Positions 24,213 to 33,119 of a stretch of DNA of 64,000 bases are shown in pieces. Position 1 is the stretch's first letter, and each line of letters starts with the position of its first letter. Both the position numbers and the translations under genes were made by a program. The notes under the pieces are model-generated. The model worked only from the letters and a program-made list of their open reading frames with translations. It did not search any database and was not told the origin of the DNA. This stretch comes from Clostridium sp. CAG:288 (GTDB lineage: Bacteria; Bacillota_I; Bacilli_A; RFN20; CAG-288): positions 62,001 to 126,000 of the forward strand of contig FR898192.1 of NCBI GenBank assembly GCA_000437395.1, read 5' to 3'.

Positions 24213-26813
24213 ATGAGCGAAAAATTAGTTGTTCAAGATGAACAAAGCTTAAATGAATTGATTGAAAGAGTTAGAGAAGCTCAAAAGAAATATGCTACAT
24301 ATTCTCAAGAACAAGTAGATAATATTTTTAGAGCTGCAGCAATGGCTGCTGATAAAGCAAGAATTCCACTTGCTAAAGAAGCTGTTGAAGAAACAGGCAT
24401 GGGAATTATTGAAGATAAAGTTATAAAGAATCACTTTGCTTCAGAATATATATTTAATAAGTATAGAGAAGCAAAAACTTGTGACGTTATTGAACACAAC
24501 GAAGATATGGGATATGAAAAATTAGCTGAACCTATTGGTGTCGTTGCAGCTATCGTTCCAACAACAAACCCAACATCTACAGCAATCTTCAAAGCTTTAA
24601 TTTGTTTAAAGACAAGAAATGGATGTATTTTTTCACCTCACCCAAGAGCTAAACAAAGCACAATTGATGCAGCAAAGACAATTTTAGATGCAGCTGTAGC
24701 AGCGGGTGCACCAGAAGATATCATTGGATGGATCGATGTTCCAAGCGTTCAATTATCAGGTGCATTAATGCATGAAGCTGATACAATTTTGGCTACTGGT
24801 GGACCAGGTATGGTTAAAGCTGCGTATTCATCAGGTAAACCTGCTATTGGTGTTGGTCCGGGTAATACACCAGCTATTATTACTGATAGTGCAGATATAA
24901 AAATGGCTGCAGCTTCAATAATTCATTCCAAAACATTTGATAATGGTATGATTTGTGCTTCTGAGCAATCTGTAATTGTCATGAAGGAAGTATATGATGA
25001 ATTTAAAGCTGAACTTGTTAAGAGAGGCGCTTATATCTTAAAAGATAATGAAATTGATAGTGTTAGAAAGACTATATTAATTAATGGCTCACTTAACGCA
25101 AAGATTGTTGGACAAAAGGCAACTAAGATTGCTGAAATGTCAGGCATAAAAGTCCCAGAAAATTCAAGAGTATTAGTTGGTGAAGTTACAAGTGTAGATT
25201 CCTCAGAAGAATTCGCTCATGAAAAATTATCACCAGTATTAGCAATGTATAAAGCTGAAACATTTGAAGATGCATTGGCTAAAGCTACAAAGTTAGTTAC
25301 TGATGGTGGCTATGGTCACACTTCAGTTATTTATTTAAATGAAGTTAGTGATAAAGAAAGATTATCCGTTTTCGAAAACACAATGAAGACATGCCGTATT
25401 TTAGTCAACACACCAGCATCTCAAGGTGGTATTGGTGACATTTATAACTTTATGTTAACACCATCTTTAACATTAGGATGTGGTTCATGGGGCGGAAACT
25501 CTGTTTCAGAAAACGTTGGTTTAAAACATTTGCTTAATATTAAGACTGTCGCTATCAGGAGAGAAAATATGTTATGGTTTAGAGTTCCAGAAAAGTTATT
25601 CTTCAAACGTGGATGTTTAAGAACAGCTTTAACAGAATTAAAAGATGAATACAATAAAAAGAGAGCATTTATTGTTACAGATAAATTCCTTTACGAAAGT
25701 GGATTTACAAATAAAATTACTGATAGATTAACTGAATTAGGAATCGTCAGTGAGGTTTATAGTAAAGTTGCACCAGATCCAACACTTGCTTGTGCAAGAG
25801 AAGGTGCTAAATTAATGGAAGACTTTAGACCAGATGTCATTATAGCTATCGGTGGTGGATCTCCAATGGATGCTGCAAAGATTATGTGGGTCTTATATGA
25901 ACACCCAGAAGCAGATTTTGAAGATATGGCTGCTGACTTTATGGATATTCGTAAGAGAATTTATAAATTCCCACATATGGGTGGAAAAGCTTTCTTCGTC
26001 GCTATTCCTACTACAGCAGGTACAGGTAGTGAAGTTACTCCATTTGCAATTATTACTGATGAAAGAGATGGAACAAAATATCCATTAGCTGATTATGAAC
26101 TTTTACCAAAGATGGCTATTGTCGATGCTGATTTAATGATGAATATTCCAAAGGGCTTAACAAAAGCCTCTGGTATTGATGCATTAGTTCACTCAATTGA
26201 AGCAATTGGTTCAACAATGGCTACTGATTTCTCTGATGGTATGGCATATAAAGCTATTCAATTAATTTTCAAATATTTACCAAGAGCTTACAAAAACGGT
26301 GCTAATGATCCTGAAGCTAGAGAAGGTATGGCTAACGCTGCTACAATTGCAGGTATTGCCTTTGCAAATGCTTTCTTAGGAATCTGTCACTCAATGGGAC
26401 ATAAGTTAGGTAGCTATCACCACATTCCACATGGAATTGCTGTTTCATTAGTCTTAAATGAAGTTATGAAATTTAACAATGCAGAAAACCCAACAAAGAT
26501 GGGAACTTTCCCTCAATATGAATATCCACAATCATTAAGAAGATACGCACATATTGCTGAAGTTTTAGGATTATCAGGAAAAGATGATGAAGCTAAATTA
26601 AAGGCTTTATTAAAAGCTATAACTGATTTAAAGGTTGAATGTGATATTCCTTTAACAATTAAGGATGCTGGTGTTGATGAAAAAGCCTTCTTAGAATCTC
26701 TTGATCAAATGTCAGTAGATGCATTTAACGATCAATGTACAGGTGCTAACCCACGTTATCCTTTAATTTCTGAAATAAAAGAATTATATTTAAAGTGTTA
26801 CTATGGTAAATAA
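24213..26813 (+). CDS. adhE: Bifunctional acetaldehyde-CoA / alcohol dehydrogenase AdhE
   Basis: 866 aa from ATG 24213 behind GCGAGGA; the ATG at 24192 adds seven residues and would place that site inside the gene. N-terminal aldehyde dehydrogenase domain (about 1-440) with the catalytic Cys in NGMICASEQ, a linker, then an iron-dependent alcohol dehydrogenase domain with GGGSPMDAAK (NAD binding) and metal ligands in DALVHSIEA, HSMGHKLG and HHIPHG. It reduces acetyl-CoA to ethanol and regenerates two NAD+, so the organism ferments. The family forms spirosome filaments. A kinase-like gene follows 14 nt downstream. Confidence 0.97.
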   Translation: MSEKLVVQDEQSLNELIERVREAQKKYATYSQEQVDNIFRAAAMAADKARIPLAKEAVEETGMGIIEDKVIKNHFASEYIFNKYREAKTCDVIEHNEDMGYEKLAEPIGVVAAIVPTTNPTSTAIFKALICLKTRNGCIFSPHPRAKQSTIDAAKTILDAAVAAGAPEDIIGWIDVPSVQLSGALMHEADTILATGGPGMVKAAYSSGKPAIGVGPGNTPAIITDSADIKMAAASIIHSKTFDNGMICASEQSVIVMKEVYDEFKAELVKRGAYILKDNEIDSVRKTILINGSLNAKIVGQKATKIAEMSGIKVPENSRVLVGEVTSVDSSEEFAHEKLSPVLAMYKAETFEDALAKATKLVTDGGYGHTSVIYLNEVSDKERLSVFENTMKTCRILVNTPASQGGIGDIYNFMLTPSLTLGCGSWGGNSVSENVGLKHLLNIKTVAIRRENMLWFRVPEKLFFKRGCLRTALTELKDEYNKKRAFIVTDKFLYESGFTNKITDRLTELGIVSEVYSKVAPDPTLACAREGAKLMEDFRPDVIIAIGGGSPMDAAKIMWVLYEHPEADFEDMAADFMDIRKRIYKFPHMGGKAFFVAIPTTAGTGSEVTPFAIITDERDGTKYPLADYELLPKMAIVDADLMMNIPKGLTKASGIDALVHSIEAIGSTMATDFSDGMAYKAIQLIFKYLPRAYKNGANDPEAREGMANAATIAGIAFANAFLGICHSMGHKLGSYHHIPHGIAVSLVLNEVMKFNNAENPTKMGTFPQYEYPQSLRRYAHIAEVLGLSGKDDEAKLKALLKAITDLKVECDIPLTIKDAGVDEKAFLESLDQMSVDAFNDQCTGANPRYPLISEIKELYLKCYYGK

Positions 26814-26827
26814 GAAGGAGAACAAAA

Positions 26828-27574
26828 ATGAAACTTATTGCTGAACGTCGTAATAAAAAAATTTATAAAGATGGAAATACATTAGTTAAAGTATTTAATC
26901 ATGAATTAACTCCAAAAGCAGATGTTCTTGCTGAAGCAACAAATTATGCTAGAGTTGAAATGACAGGATTAAATATGCCTCATGTTACTCAAGTTAGCAA
27001 AACAGAAACAGAAGATTGGTCTATTGCAACTGATTATATCGAAGGAAAAACTCTTCAAGAATTAATTGAAGAAGATAAAGCTAATAAAGGCGCATACATT
27101 TCAAAGTTTGTTGAATTACAAATGGAAATTCACTCTAAGAATTGTCCTCAACTTCCAAAAATGAAAGATAAACTTAATAGTAGAATTTCTATGTCAGGAT
27201 TAGATGCAACTACAAGATATGAATTGCATATGAGACTTGAAAATATGCCTAGACACTTAAAACTTTGCCATGGTGATTTTAACCCTTCAAACGTTATTCT
27301 TGGAAACGATGGTAAATATTATATTCTCGACTGGGCTCATGCAACTCAAGGTAATGCTTCTTGCGATGCTGCAATTACATATTTAGACTTCTTACTTGCT
27401 GGAGATAACGATGGCGCAGAAATGTATTTAAACGAATTCTGCAAAAAGACTGATACAGCAAAACAATATGTTCAAAAATGGATTGCAATTGCTGCTGCAA
27501 CTCAATCTGTTAAAGGTGGTCAGGCAGAGAAAGATTTCTTACTCAAACTTGTCGACGTTGTTGAATACGAATAA
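26828..27574 (+). CDS. Aminoglycoside/choline-kinase-like phosphotransferase
   Basis: 248 aa. Protein-kinase-like small-molecule kinase: ATP lobe with a Lys in LVKVF, Brenner box LCHGDFNPSNVIL (about 148-160) and the metal-binding ILDWAHA. The family phosphorylates hydroxyl groups of small molecules such as choline or aminosugars. AAGGAG site 7 nt before ATG, 14 nt after adhE, so the two form an operon that ends at a strong terminator. The link to ethanol metabolism is not obvious; an ethanolamine or sugar substrate is only a guess. Confidence 0.82.
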   Translation: MKLIAERRNKKIYKDGNTLVKVFNHELTPKADVLAEATNYARVEMTGLNMPHVTQVSKTETEDWSIATDYIEGKTLQELIEEDKANKGAYISKFVELQMEIHSKNCPQLPKMKDKLNSRISMSGLDATTRYELHMRLENMPRHLKLCHGDFNPSNVILGNDGKYYILDWAHATQGNASCDAAITYLDFLLAGDNDGAEMYLNEFCKKTDTAKQYVQKWIAIAAATQSVKGGQAEKDFLLKLVDVVEYE

Positions 27575-27590
27575 AATTTATTTAACAAAA

Positions 27591-27629
27591 AAAGGTAGAA
27601 AACATAAAAACAAATGTTTTCTACCTTTT
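27591..27629. terminator. Bidirectional terminator
   Basis: Stem AAGGTAGAAAACAT with its full complement, short A-rich loop, A-run on the left and T-run on the right; it serves both convergent genes. Confidence 0.9.
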
Positions 27630-27631
27630 CT

Positions 27632-28603
27632 TTATTTTATGTCGTATGTATAAACGTTTTTACTTGGATAAATGTTTCCTAACTTATATTTTTTGGAGGC
27701 GGATTCAAAGTTAATATAAATCTTTCCATTGTGATAGTCTAAATCTTCTGTCATTGGCATAACAGCGATATCTTGTAATAGATTACCTTTGTCTAAGTAA
27801 TAGTGATTATCTTTTGGTGATTGAGTTTCAAATACGTTGTCGTAAATTAATAATTGTGAATTTACTATAGCGTAAGAAATTGATAAAGCTATTTTTCCAC
27901 TATCAGTAATACAAAATCCTTGAACTTTTTTAGGAATAGATATTTTAACGCTACTAGTTTCGGAGATGCCGTTTGTTTTAGTGCTATCGTAATCAAAACC
28001 TTCAACTATAGCTTTAAACTCTTCACCATTATATGTGTAATGATTAGATTCTGCTGTTTCATATTTTCCTTTCATATAGAATTCACCGACCCAAAGCTTA
28101 TCTTGACCGGCAAAAACGAATGATGCTTCATTATTAACTTTTAATCTGGAATCTATAGTTACTACAGATTCATTTTCAGCATTAATTAATCTTTCTTTAT
28201 TAATTGTTAATATTTCTTGATCATTGCTTAAATAAACATAATTATCTTTAACTGCAATACCACCTATATGTCCTTTAAATATAGAGCTATCTTCATTAGC
28301 TAGATTAATAAGTTTTGAAGATTGATTGTTATAGTCGTAAATATATATTCTCGAAGCTTCTTTTGTAGTCATATATCCACTAAAGAAATACATATTTGTA
28401 TCTTTGTCGTAATCTAGGCCTTGTGGGCAATAGTTAGCATCTAAGCCTTGTATTTTTACATCAGTCTTTTTGCCATTTTTGTAAAAATCATCGTACATTG
28501 CTCCTCTAAATAATACTAACAAAATTAATGTGATAACTATTAGAGTGATAAGTGATGTGAAAAAAATTCCAATACCTTTAAAAATGTTTTTTACTATCTT
28601 CAT
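27632..28603 (-). CDS. Membrane-anchored beta-propeller-like protein, unknown
   Basis: 323 aa. One N-terminal uncleaved anchor (about residues 10-33), the rest outside the cell. Repeated strand-rich segments of the type YFFSGYM, VYLSNDQEILTI and KLWVGEFYM, with DLDYHNGKIYINF near the end, suggest a 5- to 6-bladed propeller of the SMP-30/NHL kind. No catalytic residues can be assigned. The start overlaps the stop of the 90-aa gene upstream by one base, so they are coupled. Confidence 0.65.
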   Translation of the reverse strand: MKIVKNIFKGIGIFFTSLITLIVITLILLVLFRGAMYDDFYKNGKKTDVKIQGLDANYCPQGLDYDKDTNMYFFSGYMTTKEASRIYIYDYNNQSSKLINLANEDSSIFKGHIGGIAVKDNYVYLSNDQEILTINKERLINAENESVVTIDSRLKVNNEASFVFAGQDKLWVGEFYMKGKYETAESNHYTYNGEEFKAIVEGFDYDSTKTNGISETSSVKISIPKKVQGFCITDSGKIALSISYAIVNSQLLIYDNVFETQSPKDNHYYLDKGNLLQDIAVMPMTEDLDYHNGKIYINFESASKKYKLGNIYPSKNVYTYDIK

Positions 28604-28875
28604 TATTTGTTCCTCCAGGAGTAGTATTCAATGTCTCTTTGAACATCGACAAATTCCTCATCGTTTTTGATTAAGACAAATTCTGAATTCTCAAAAATAC
28701 TTTTGAAATCGTTTAATGATAAAGCAAGTCCAAGATTATTATTCTTCATAATTACTTTTTCACCTTTTTTGATAAATATAGTTTTTTTATTTTGAATAAT
28801 ACTAGATAGAATTAACCCTCGATCTAGTTTTTCTAGCGCTTCTTCAAAAGTGAGAATCTTATCAAAGTCTTCCAT
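28603..28875 (-). CDS. Small hypothetical protein
   Basis: 90 aa, soluble, GGAGT site close to ATG 28875. N-terminal helix (FEEALEKLDRGLILSS), strand pair around KTIFIKKGEKVIM and an aromatic tail. Likely a small cytoplasmic alpha/beta protein. I do not recognise it. Operon partner of the propeller-like protein. Confidence 0.7.
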   Translation of the reverse strand: MEDFDKILTFEEALEKLDRGLILSSIIQNKKTIFIKKGEKVIMKNNNLGLALSLNDFKSIFENSEFVLIKNDEEFVDVQRDIEYYSWRNK

Positions 28876-28942
28876 TACTTACTCCTTAATATGTATTATA
28901 ATTATACAACAAGTTTATTTTATAAATAAATAGGAGATAAAT

Positions 28943-29458
28943 ATGCTTGAGTTAATTAAACCATCAATCAAACTTAAAGATCAAATAGAAAAATATAAAA
29001 TAGATTTTTTAAATTCTAATGAAATATGCGCTGGCTCATCTGAACTTATGTCAATAGATACAGTTTCTGCTTGGTTAAAATATCTTAAAACATTAGAATC
29101 AAAGGACACATGTCCAGAAGGCTTAGTTCCATGTGTTCAATATTGCTTATTAGATACTTCGACAAACGAATTAATTGGTTTAGCTAATATTAGATTGGAA
29201 TTAAACGATTATTTATATAAATATGGTGGTAATATTGGCTATAGTATTTCCCCAAGTAAAAGAAAACAAGGATATGGTACTATTCAGTTAAAGTTAGTTT
29301 TAAATGAATGTAAGAATTTAAATATTAATCAAGTATTGATAACTTGCATAGAAGAAAATATTGCTAGTAGAAAAGTAATAGAAAAGTGTGGAGGAGTATT
29401 TCAAAACGCTGTCGAAAATAATGGTAAATTAATTCGAAGATATATGATTAAAATTTAA
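28943..29458 (+). CDS. GNAT-family N-acetyltransferase
   Basis: 171 aa. GNAT fold with the acetyl-CoA loop in GYSISPSKRKQGYGT (about residues 99-113) and the following LITCIEENIASRKVIEKCGG, a layout seen in amino-acid or RimJ/RimL-like acetyltransferases. Substrate unknown. AGGAGA site 7 nt before ATG. The stop overlaps the convergent amidase gene by 4 nt. Confidence 0.9.
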   Translation: MLELIKPSIKLKDQIEKYKIDFLNSNEICAGSSELMSIDTVSAWLKYLKTLESKDTCPEGLVPCVQYCLLDTSTNELIGLANIRLELNDYLYKYGGNIGYSISPSKRKQGYGTIQLKLVLNECKNLNINQVLITCIEENIASRKVIEKCGGVFQNAVENNGKLIRRYMIKI

Positions 29459-30198
29459 TAATAAGTATCAATATATTTTAAAATAGATTTAGCCATTTGA
29501 TTTGCAATTAGAGCTTTATTTTCAATAATAAATTTAGCTTCTTTTAAATTATCGTGAAATGCAAATTCAATTAAGGCGACATGATCAGCTTTTACATTTT
29601 TAATTTCGTATAAATGTGTACCATCTTTAACGCCACGGCGTTTAAAATTTCCAAGTTCCAAAAAACTTTCATACATTGTTGTGGCAAAAGTTTTATTTGA
29701 ACCTTTAGTATATATTTCTGTTCCTTGTCCACCACCTGCATTTGAATGTAATGCAAAGTGGATGTGTCTCTTTCTTGAATTGCTTTGATTAACAGATTGA
29801 GATAAAGAAAGTCCATTTTTGGCAATATTAGCTTCAATATCAATATAACTTACCAACTTTAATTCTTTATACATTAATTCTGCTATATCTCTCATATTTT
29901 CAGCTTCAGAACCAAGATTGTTTATGTACATATTTTTTGTTTGAACTGATGGATTTAAATATATAGATATTTTTTCTCTTGATGTAGGTTTTGAAGTTGA
30001 ACTGCTACTACTAATAATTTGTGGTGAAGAAATTGATGTGTTAAATTCTATTGATGATTCAAGTGTAGATGTAGTATATATTAAGTCAGATGATGAACTG
30101 ATATTTATATCGCTTGATGAATTATTTTTAGACACACAAGATGCGTTAAATAGAAGCAATCCTATTGTTACTATAAACGTTGTCGCTTTAAATTTCAT
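29455..30198 (-). CDS. Amidase_3-type N-acetylmuramoyl-L-alanine amidase (variant), exported
   Basis: 247 aa. N-terminal signal with a weak lipobox (NASC, Cys about 21), a Ser/Thr-rich stalk of some 50 residues, then an Amidase_3 domain. Zinc ligands remaining: Glu in GSEAENM, His in FALHSNAGGGQGTE, and catalytic Glu in ALIEFAFHDN. The usual first ligand motif (GHGG) is replaced by LNPSVQTKNMY, the form found in some phage and spore amidases. It would cut the glycan-peptide bond in the cell wall. A sporulation role is possible but not shown. Confidence 0.78.
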   Translation of the reverse strand: MKFKATTFIVTIGLLLFNASCVSKNNSSSDINISSSSDLIYTTSTLESSIEFNTSISSPQIISSSSSTSKPTSREKISIYLNPSVQTKNMYINNLGSEAENMRDIAELMYKELKLVSYIDIEANIAKNGLSLSQSVNQSNSRKRHIHFALHSNAGGGQGTEIYTKGSNKTFATTMYESFLELGNFKRRGVKDGTHLYEIKNVKADHVALIEFAFHDNLKEAKFIIENKALIANQMAKSILKYIDTYY

Positions 30199-30233
30199 TA
30201 GTTATTCACGTCCTTTCTTTGTTGGATTGTAAC

Positions 30234-30257
30234 AAAAAAAGGTTGGATAACCAACCT
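30234..30257 (-). terminator. rdgB terminator
   Basis: Minus strand stem AGGTTGG/CCAACCT, 4-nt loop, seven T. Confidence 0.88.
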
Positions 30258-30281
30258 GTTTATACAAAAATGTGCTATCGC

Positions 30282-30845
30282 CTAGATATTTAATAATTTC
30301 ATTAATTTTGCAAAGGCATTTGCTCGGTGTGATATTTTGTTTTTATCTTTTTCAGGCATTTCTCCAAAAGTTTTGTTATAGCCATCAGGCATAAAAATAG
30401 GATCGTATCCAAATCCGTTTGTTCCGTGTGGTTCGACTATTTTTCCTTTCACTTCTCCTTCACAAATTATTGGTTCTTTTTTATAGTTAAGTAGAACTAT
30501 CGAGCAGTGAAATTTTGCTTCTGAATTTAGACATTTATCAGAAATTTGATTTAACGAATCTATTGTTTCTAAGTAACGATGAGAATATATTCCTGGGAAT
30601 TGCTCTCCTAAAGCTTTAATTTCTATACCAGCGTCATCAGCCAAAACAATCATATTTGTTTGGCTTGCAATAGCATTAGCTTTTATCATTGAATTTTCTG
30701 CATAAGTCTTTCCATCTTCAATAGGATCAGAATATATATTTAACTCTTTTGGAAGGATAAATTTAATGTCTGCTGAGTATTCCTTGGCTAAATCGATATA
30801 TTCTTGTCTTTTACCAGGATTATTTGTTGCTAATAATATTTCCAT
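30282..30845 (-). CDS. rdgB: XTP/dITP pyrophosphatase (RdgB/HAM1)
   Basis: 187 aa, full length. Family motifs LLATNNPGKRQE at the N-terminus, ADDAGIEIKALGEQFPGIYSHRY in the middle (parts of residues 66-90) and GFGYDPIFMPDG near the C-terminus; the usual Ser in SHRANAF closes the site. It removes deaminated purine nucleotides from the pool, complementing the deoxyinosine glycosylase at 20.6 kb. Confidence 0.96.
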   Translation of the reverse strand: MEILLATNNPGKRQEYIDLAKEYSADIKFILPKELNIYSDPIEDGKTYAENSMIKANAIASQTNMIVLADDAGIEIKALGEQFPGIYSHRYLETIDSLNQISDKCLNSEAKFHCSIVLLNYKKEPIICEGEVKGKIVEPHGTNGFGYDPIFMPDGYNKTFGEMPEKDKNKISHRANAFAKLMKLLNI

Positions 30846-30954
30846 AGTGTCTCTCTTTCATCAATAAATAGTGTAACATATATGCGTGATAATTCATATG
30901 ATAATCAATAAGTAAAACTTATATTAATATATGGTTCAATAAGGGGCTAAAATC

Positions 30955-30983
30955 TTGATTTATAATAACTGTTTTGTTAAAAT
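30955..30983 (+). promoter_or_regulatory. Ferredoxin promoter
   Basis: -35 TTGATT (30955-30960), 17-nt spacer, -10 TAAAAT (30978-30983). Confidence 0.75.
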
Positions 30984-31009
30984 ACAACATGTTAAGGAGG
31001 TAAATCCCC

Positions 31010-31207
31010 ATGGCAAAATGTAACGTAAATAAAGATTTATGCATCTCCTGCGGTATGTGTACAGCTATTGCTGCTAGCGCATTCGCTTTCGGTGATGATG
31101 GAAAAGCTGAATGCATCTTAGATGATGCTGAAGTTACTGCCGATGTTGAAGATTCTGTTCAAGAAGCTGCTACTTCTTGCCCAGTTCAAGCCATCGAAGT
31201 CGCTTAA
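31010..31207 (+). CDS. Small ferredoxin with one 4Fe-4S cluster
   Basis: 65 aa. Cluster ligands CISCGMC (C11, C14, C17) plus a single distant Cys in TSCPVQAI; the second set found in 2[4Fe-4S] clostridial ferredoxins is missing, giving a monocluster ferredoxin like those of Bacillus and Thermotoga. Acidic centre. AAGGAGG site 8 nt before ATG. Low-potential electron carrier for anaerobic metabolism; the gene is monocistronic. Confidence 0.94.
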   Translation: MAKCNVNKDLCISCGMCTAIAASAFAFGDDGKAECILDDAEVTADVEDSVQEAATSCPVQAIEVA

Positions 31208-31234
31208 TAACTTTTAATAAGTTAGATCTTAATT

Positions 31235-31262
31235 GCTCCCAAATAATTAAGGGGGCTTTTTT
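31235..31262 (+). terminator. Ferredoxin terminator
   Basis: GCTCCC/GGGGGC stem, 10-nt loop, six T. Confidence 0.88.
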
Positions 31263-31271
31263 ATTTATAAT

Positions 31272-31309
31272 AAAAAACTTATAGAAACCTTTAATAGTCT
31301 CTATAAGTT
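31272..31309 (-). terminator. Terminator of the riboflavin-transporter gene
   Basis: Minus strand stem AACTTATAGA/TCTATAAGTT with T-run. Confidence 0.8.
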
Positions 31310-31332
31310 CTTTTAGTTATGAAAAGGGAGAA

Positions 31333-32103
31333 TTAGCTATTTGATTGAGTTTTATTTGATTCTTCTGAATTTATAACGACATTATTATCTATTGATTCAG
31401 AATCTGTATTTGTCTTTTCTTTTTTCTTTAATGTAACAATACTTCCAGAGAAATACTCTTTAAATCTCTTATCTGTTTTTAATAGATGGAAGATGACTCT
31501 ATTAAATATAATTTCATAAAATGCGCAAACAATTAATCCTTTTAAGAAATTAAATGGCAAATATATATAAGCAATTACGACTGCATAACCACCTTTTACG
31601 TTAATTCCAACACTTGTAAAATCATAGTTCCAAGCATCGATGAATGTCGCAGGTTTGCCTAAGATAAATGTTGGAGTAAAGAACAAGAAGTTCATTATTG
31701 TTAAAGCTACTGCAACAATTGAACAAGTAATTGCATAACTTGCAATTCTTCCTTTAATTCCTTTTTTGAATAAATGGAAAACTTTACTTGTTAAGAATAT
31801 TCCTAAGCAATACATAAGTGAAGTAAACAAGGCTGTAAGTTGACCTACAGCGATAGCTCCATTAGGCCCAAAAACAAGTATGTTAATTATAGTTTTTAAT
31901 ATTGCTATTGTTATAGCACCTTGAAACCCATATAAGGCATACCCAATTAAAATAACTGTATCGCTTGGCTCAAGTTCAAGCCATGGTGCTAATGGATACG
32001 GCATATATTTGCCTAATAACATCAATACAATACCAAGAGCGCTTAGTACTGCTAAATTAGCAATTTTAACTACTGATTTATTTCTCATAATAACTCTTTC
32101 CAT
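31333..32103 (-). CDS. ribU: Riboflavin ECF-transporter substrate-binding component RibU
   Basis: 256 aa from ATG 32103 (AGGAA 7 nt upstream, inside the riboswitch hairpin); ATG 32088 is an alternative that gives the more usual family N-terminus MRNKSVVKI. Six predicted spans with the first-helix ANLAVLSALGIVLMLLG and GPNGAIAVGQLTALFTS of ECF S components. The C-terminal 50 residues are charged and cytoplasmic. Riboflavin specificity follows mainly from the FMN riboswitch upstream. It needs the EcfA/A'/T module, which is outside the window. Confidence 0.92.
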   Translation of the reverse strand: MERVIMRNKSVVKIANLAVLSALGIVLMLLGKYMPYPLAPWLELEPSDTVILIGYALYGFQGAITIAILKTIINILVFGPNGAIAVGQLTALFTSLMYCLGIFLTSKVFHLFKKGIKGRIASYAITCSIVAVALTIMNFLFFTPTFILGKPATFIDAWNYDFTSVGINVKGGYAVVIAYIYLPFNFLKGLIVCAFYEIIFNRVIFHLLKTDKRFKEYFSGSIVTLKKKEKTNTDSESIDNNVVINSEESNKTQSNS

Positions 32104-32104
32104 G

Positions 32105-32137
32105 AAAAAAGTTCCTAAAGATATATTCTTCAGGGAC
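32105..32137 (-). terminator. FMN riboswitch expression platform (terminator that also masks the ribosome site)
   Basis: 11-bp stem (32137-32127 with 32121-32111, one mismatch), 5-nt loop and six T. Its left arm contains CCCTGAAG, which can instead pair with CTTCAGGG at the aptamer 5' end to form an antiterminator; the right arm contains the AGGAA ribosome site. FMN binding would free the left arm and switch the gene off. Confidence 0.8.
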
Positions 32138-32162
32138 ACAATTAAAAACGCAAAATTAGGTT

Positions 32163-32272
32163 CACTTCTTTCATCCAGCCTTTACTGTCGCCTTAGGAAT
32201 TGCACCTAATCATGCTCAACTAGAGCTCGCGGGGTATACCGCCGAGTGGGAATTTCACCCAACCCTGAAGTA
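32163..32272 (-). promoter_or_regulatory. FMN riboswitch aptamer (RFN element)
   Basis: All conserved blocks are present on the minus strand: CAGGGTTGGGTGAAATTCCC, CGGCGGTA, CCCGCGAGC, an AATTCCTAAGGCGACAGTA block and CTGGATGAAAGAAG. P1 is TACTTC/GAAGTG. The predicted transcript start coincides with the first aptamer base. Confidence 0.97.
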
Positions 32273-32278
32273 TAAATA

Positions 32279-32306
32279 TTTTTACACAATACTTATGCTT
32301 TGTCAA
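32279..32306 (-). promoter_or_regulatory. Promoter of the FMN riboswitch/ribU
   Basis: -35 TTGACA (32306-32301), 16-nt spacer with TGTG before the -10 TAAAAA (32284-32279). Confidence 0.78.
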
Positions 32307-32310
32307 TAGG

Positions 32311-33075
32311 TTATTTTTTTGTTACTGTATGTTTATTATTAACCTTATTTTTTAAACATTGATTTTTAATTTTGGTAATTTCTGATAAAGGAATTTCTCT
32401 ATATTCACCACGTCTCATACCTTCAATTCCAATATGACCGACAAGTTTTCTTTCAAGATCAATTACAGGATGTCCGACATATTGAAGCATTCTTCTTACT
32501 TCACGTTTTTTACCTTCGTGAATAATTAATTCAACAATAGATGTATCATCATCAAAGACCATAACTTCTTTAATTTTGGCTGGTGCAGTCAATCCATCTT
32601 CTAATTCGACACCTTGTTCAAGCATCTTCTTTTGTGCTTCTGTTAATCTACCTTCTATTTTAGCTCTGTAGGTTTTATCTAAGGAACTTGATGGGTGCAT
32701 GACTAAATTAGCAAATTCACCATCGTTTGTTAGTAAGATTGCTCCATGGGTATTAATATCTAGTCTTCCAACTGGAAATAGACGACCATATTTTGGTGGC
32801 ATTAAGTCTAAAACAGTTTTTCTACCTCTATCATCAGCTGCAGTAGTGATTACTCCAGTAGGTTTATTTAATACAATATATGTATACGTATCTTGGTGTT
32901 TTGATACTTCTTTTCCATCGATAGTAATTTTTACATCTATTGGAAATTTCATTCCAAGTTGATCGACGGTTTTTCCATTAACATTAACTCTTCCATCAGA
33001 TATATATTCTTCAGCTTTTCTACGACTGCAAAAACCTCTATCAGCAATTATTTTTTGTAATCTTTGTTCTTCCAT
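32311..33075 (-). CDS. rluB: RluB-type 23S rRNA pseudouridine synthase
   Basis: 254 aa. N-terminal S4 RNA-binding domain (residues 4-60, ADRGFCSRRKAEEYI), then the RsuA-type catalytic domain with GRLDINTHGAILLTNDGE holding the catalytic Asp, and the KKREVRRMLQYVGHPV segment. Modifies a uridine of 23S rRNA near the peptidyl-transferase centre. In Firmicutes this gene commonly lies beside spmA-spmB, and here it follows spmB by 44 nt. Confidence 0.93.
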   Translation of the reverse strand: MEEQRLQKIIADRGFCSRRKAEEYISDGRVNVNGKTVDQLGMKFPIDVKITIDGKEVSKHQDTYTYIVLNKPTGVITTAADDRGRKTVLDLMPPKYGRLFPVGRLDINTHGAILLTNDGEFANLVMHPSSSLDKTYRAKIEGRLTEAQKKMLEQGVELEDGLTAPAKIKEVMVFDDDTSIVELIIHEGKKREVRRMLQYVGHPVIDLERKLVGHIGIEGMRRGEYREIPLSEITKIKNQCLKNKVNNKHTVTKK

Positions 33076-33119
33076 ATTTTGATTTCCTTTTCTTAGCTAT
33101 TATACTTTAGAAAAGAAAC

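Noticed and set aside
32105..32272. An FMN ON-switch, since the aptamer 5' bases pair with the terminator arm
   Set aside because: P1 of this aptamer class is the shorter TACTTC/GAAGTG next to GGATGAAAGAAG. The longer CTTCAGGG/CCCTGAAG pairing is the antiterminator, giving the usual OFF behaviour.
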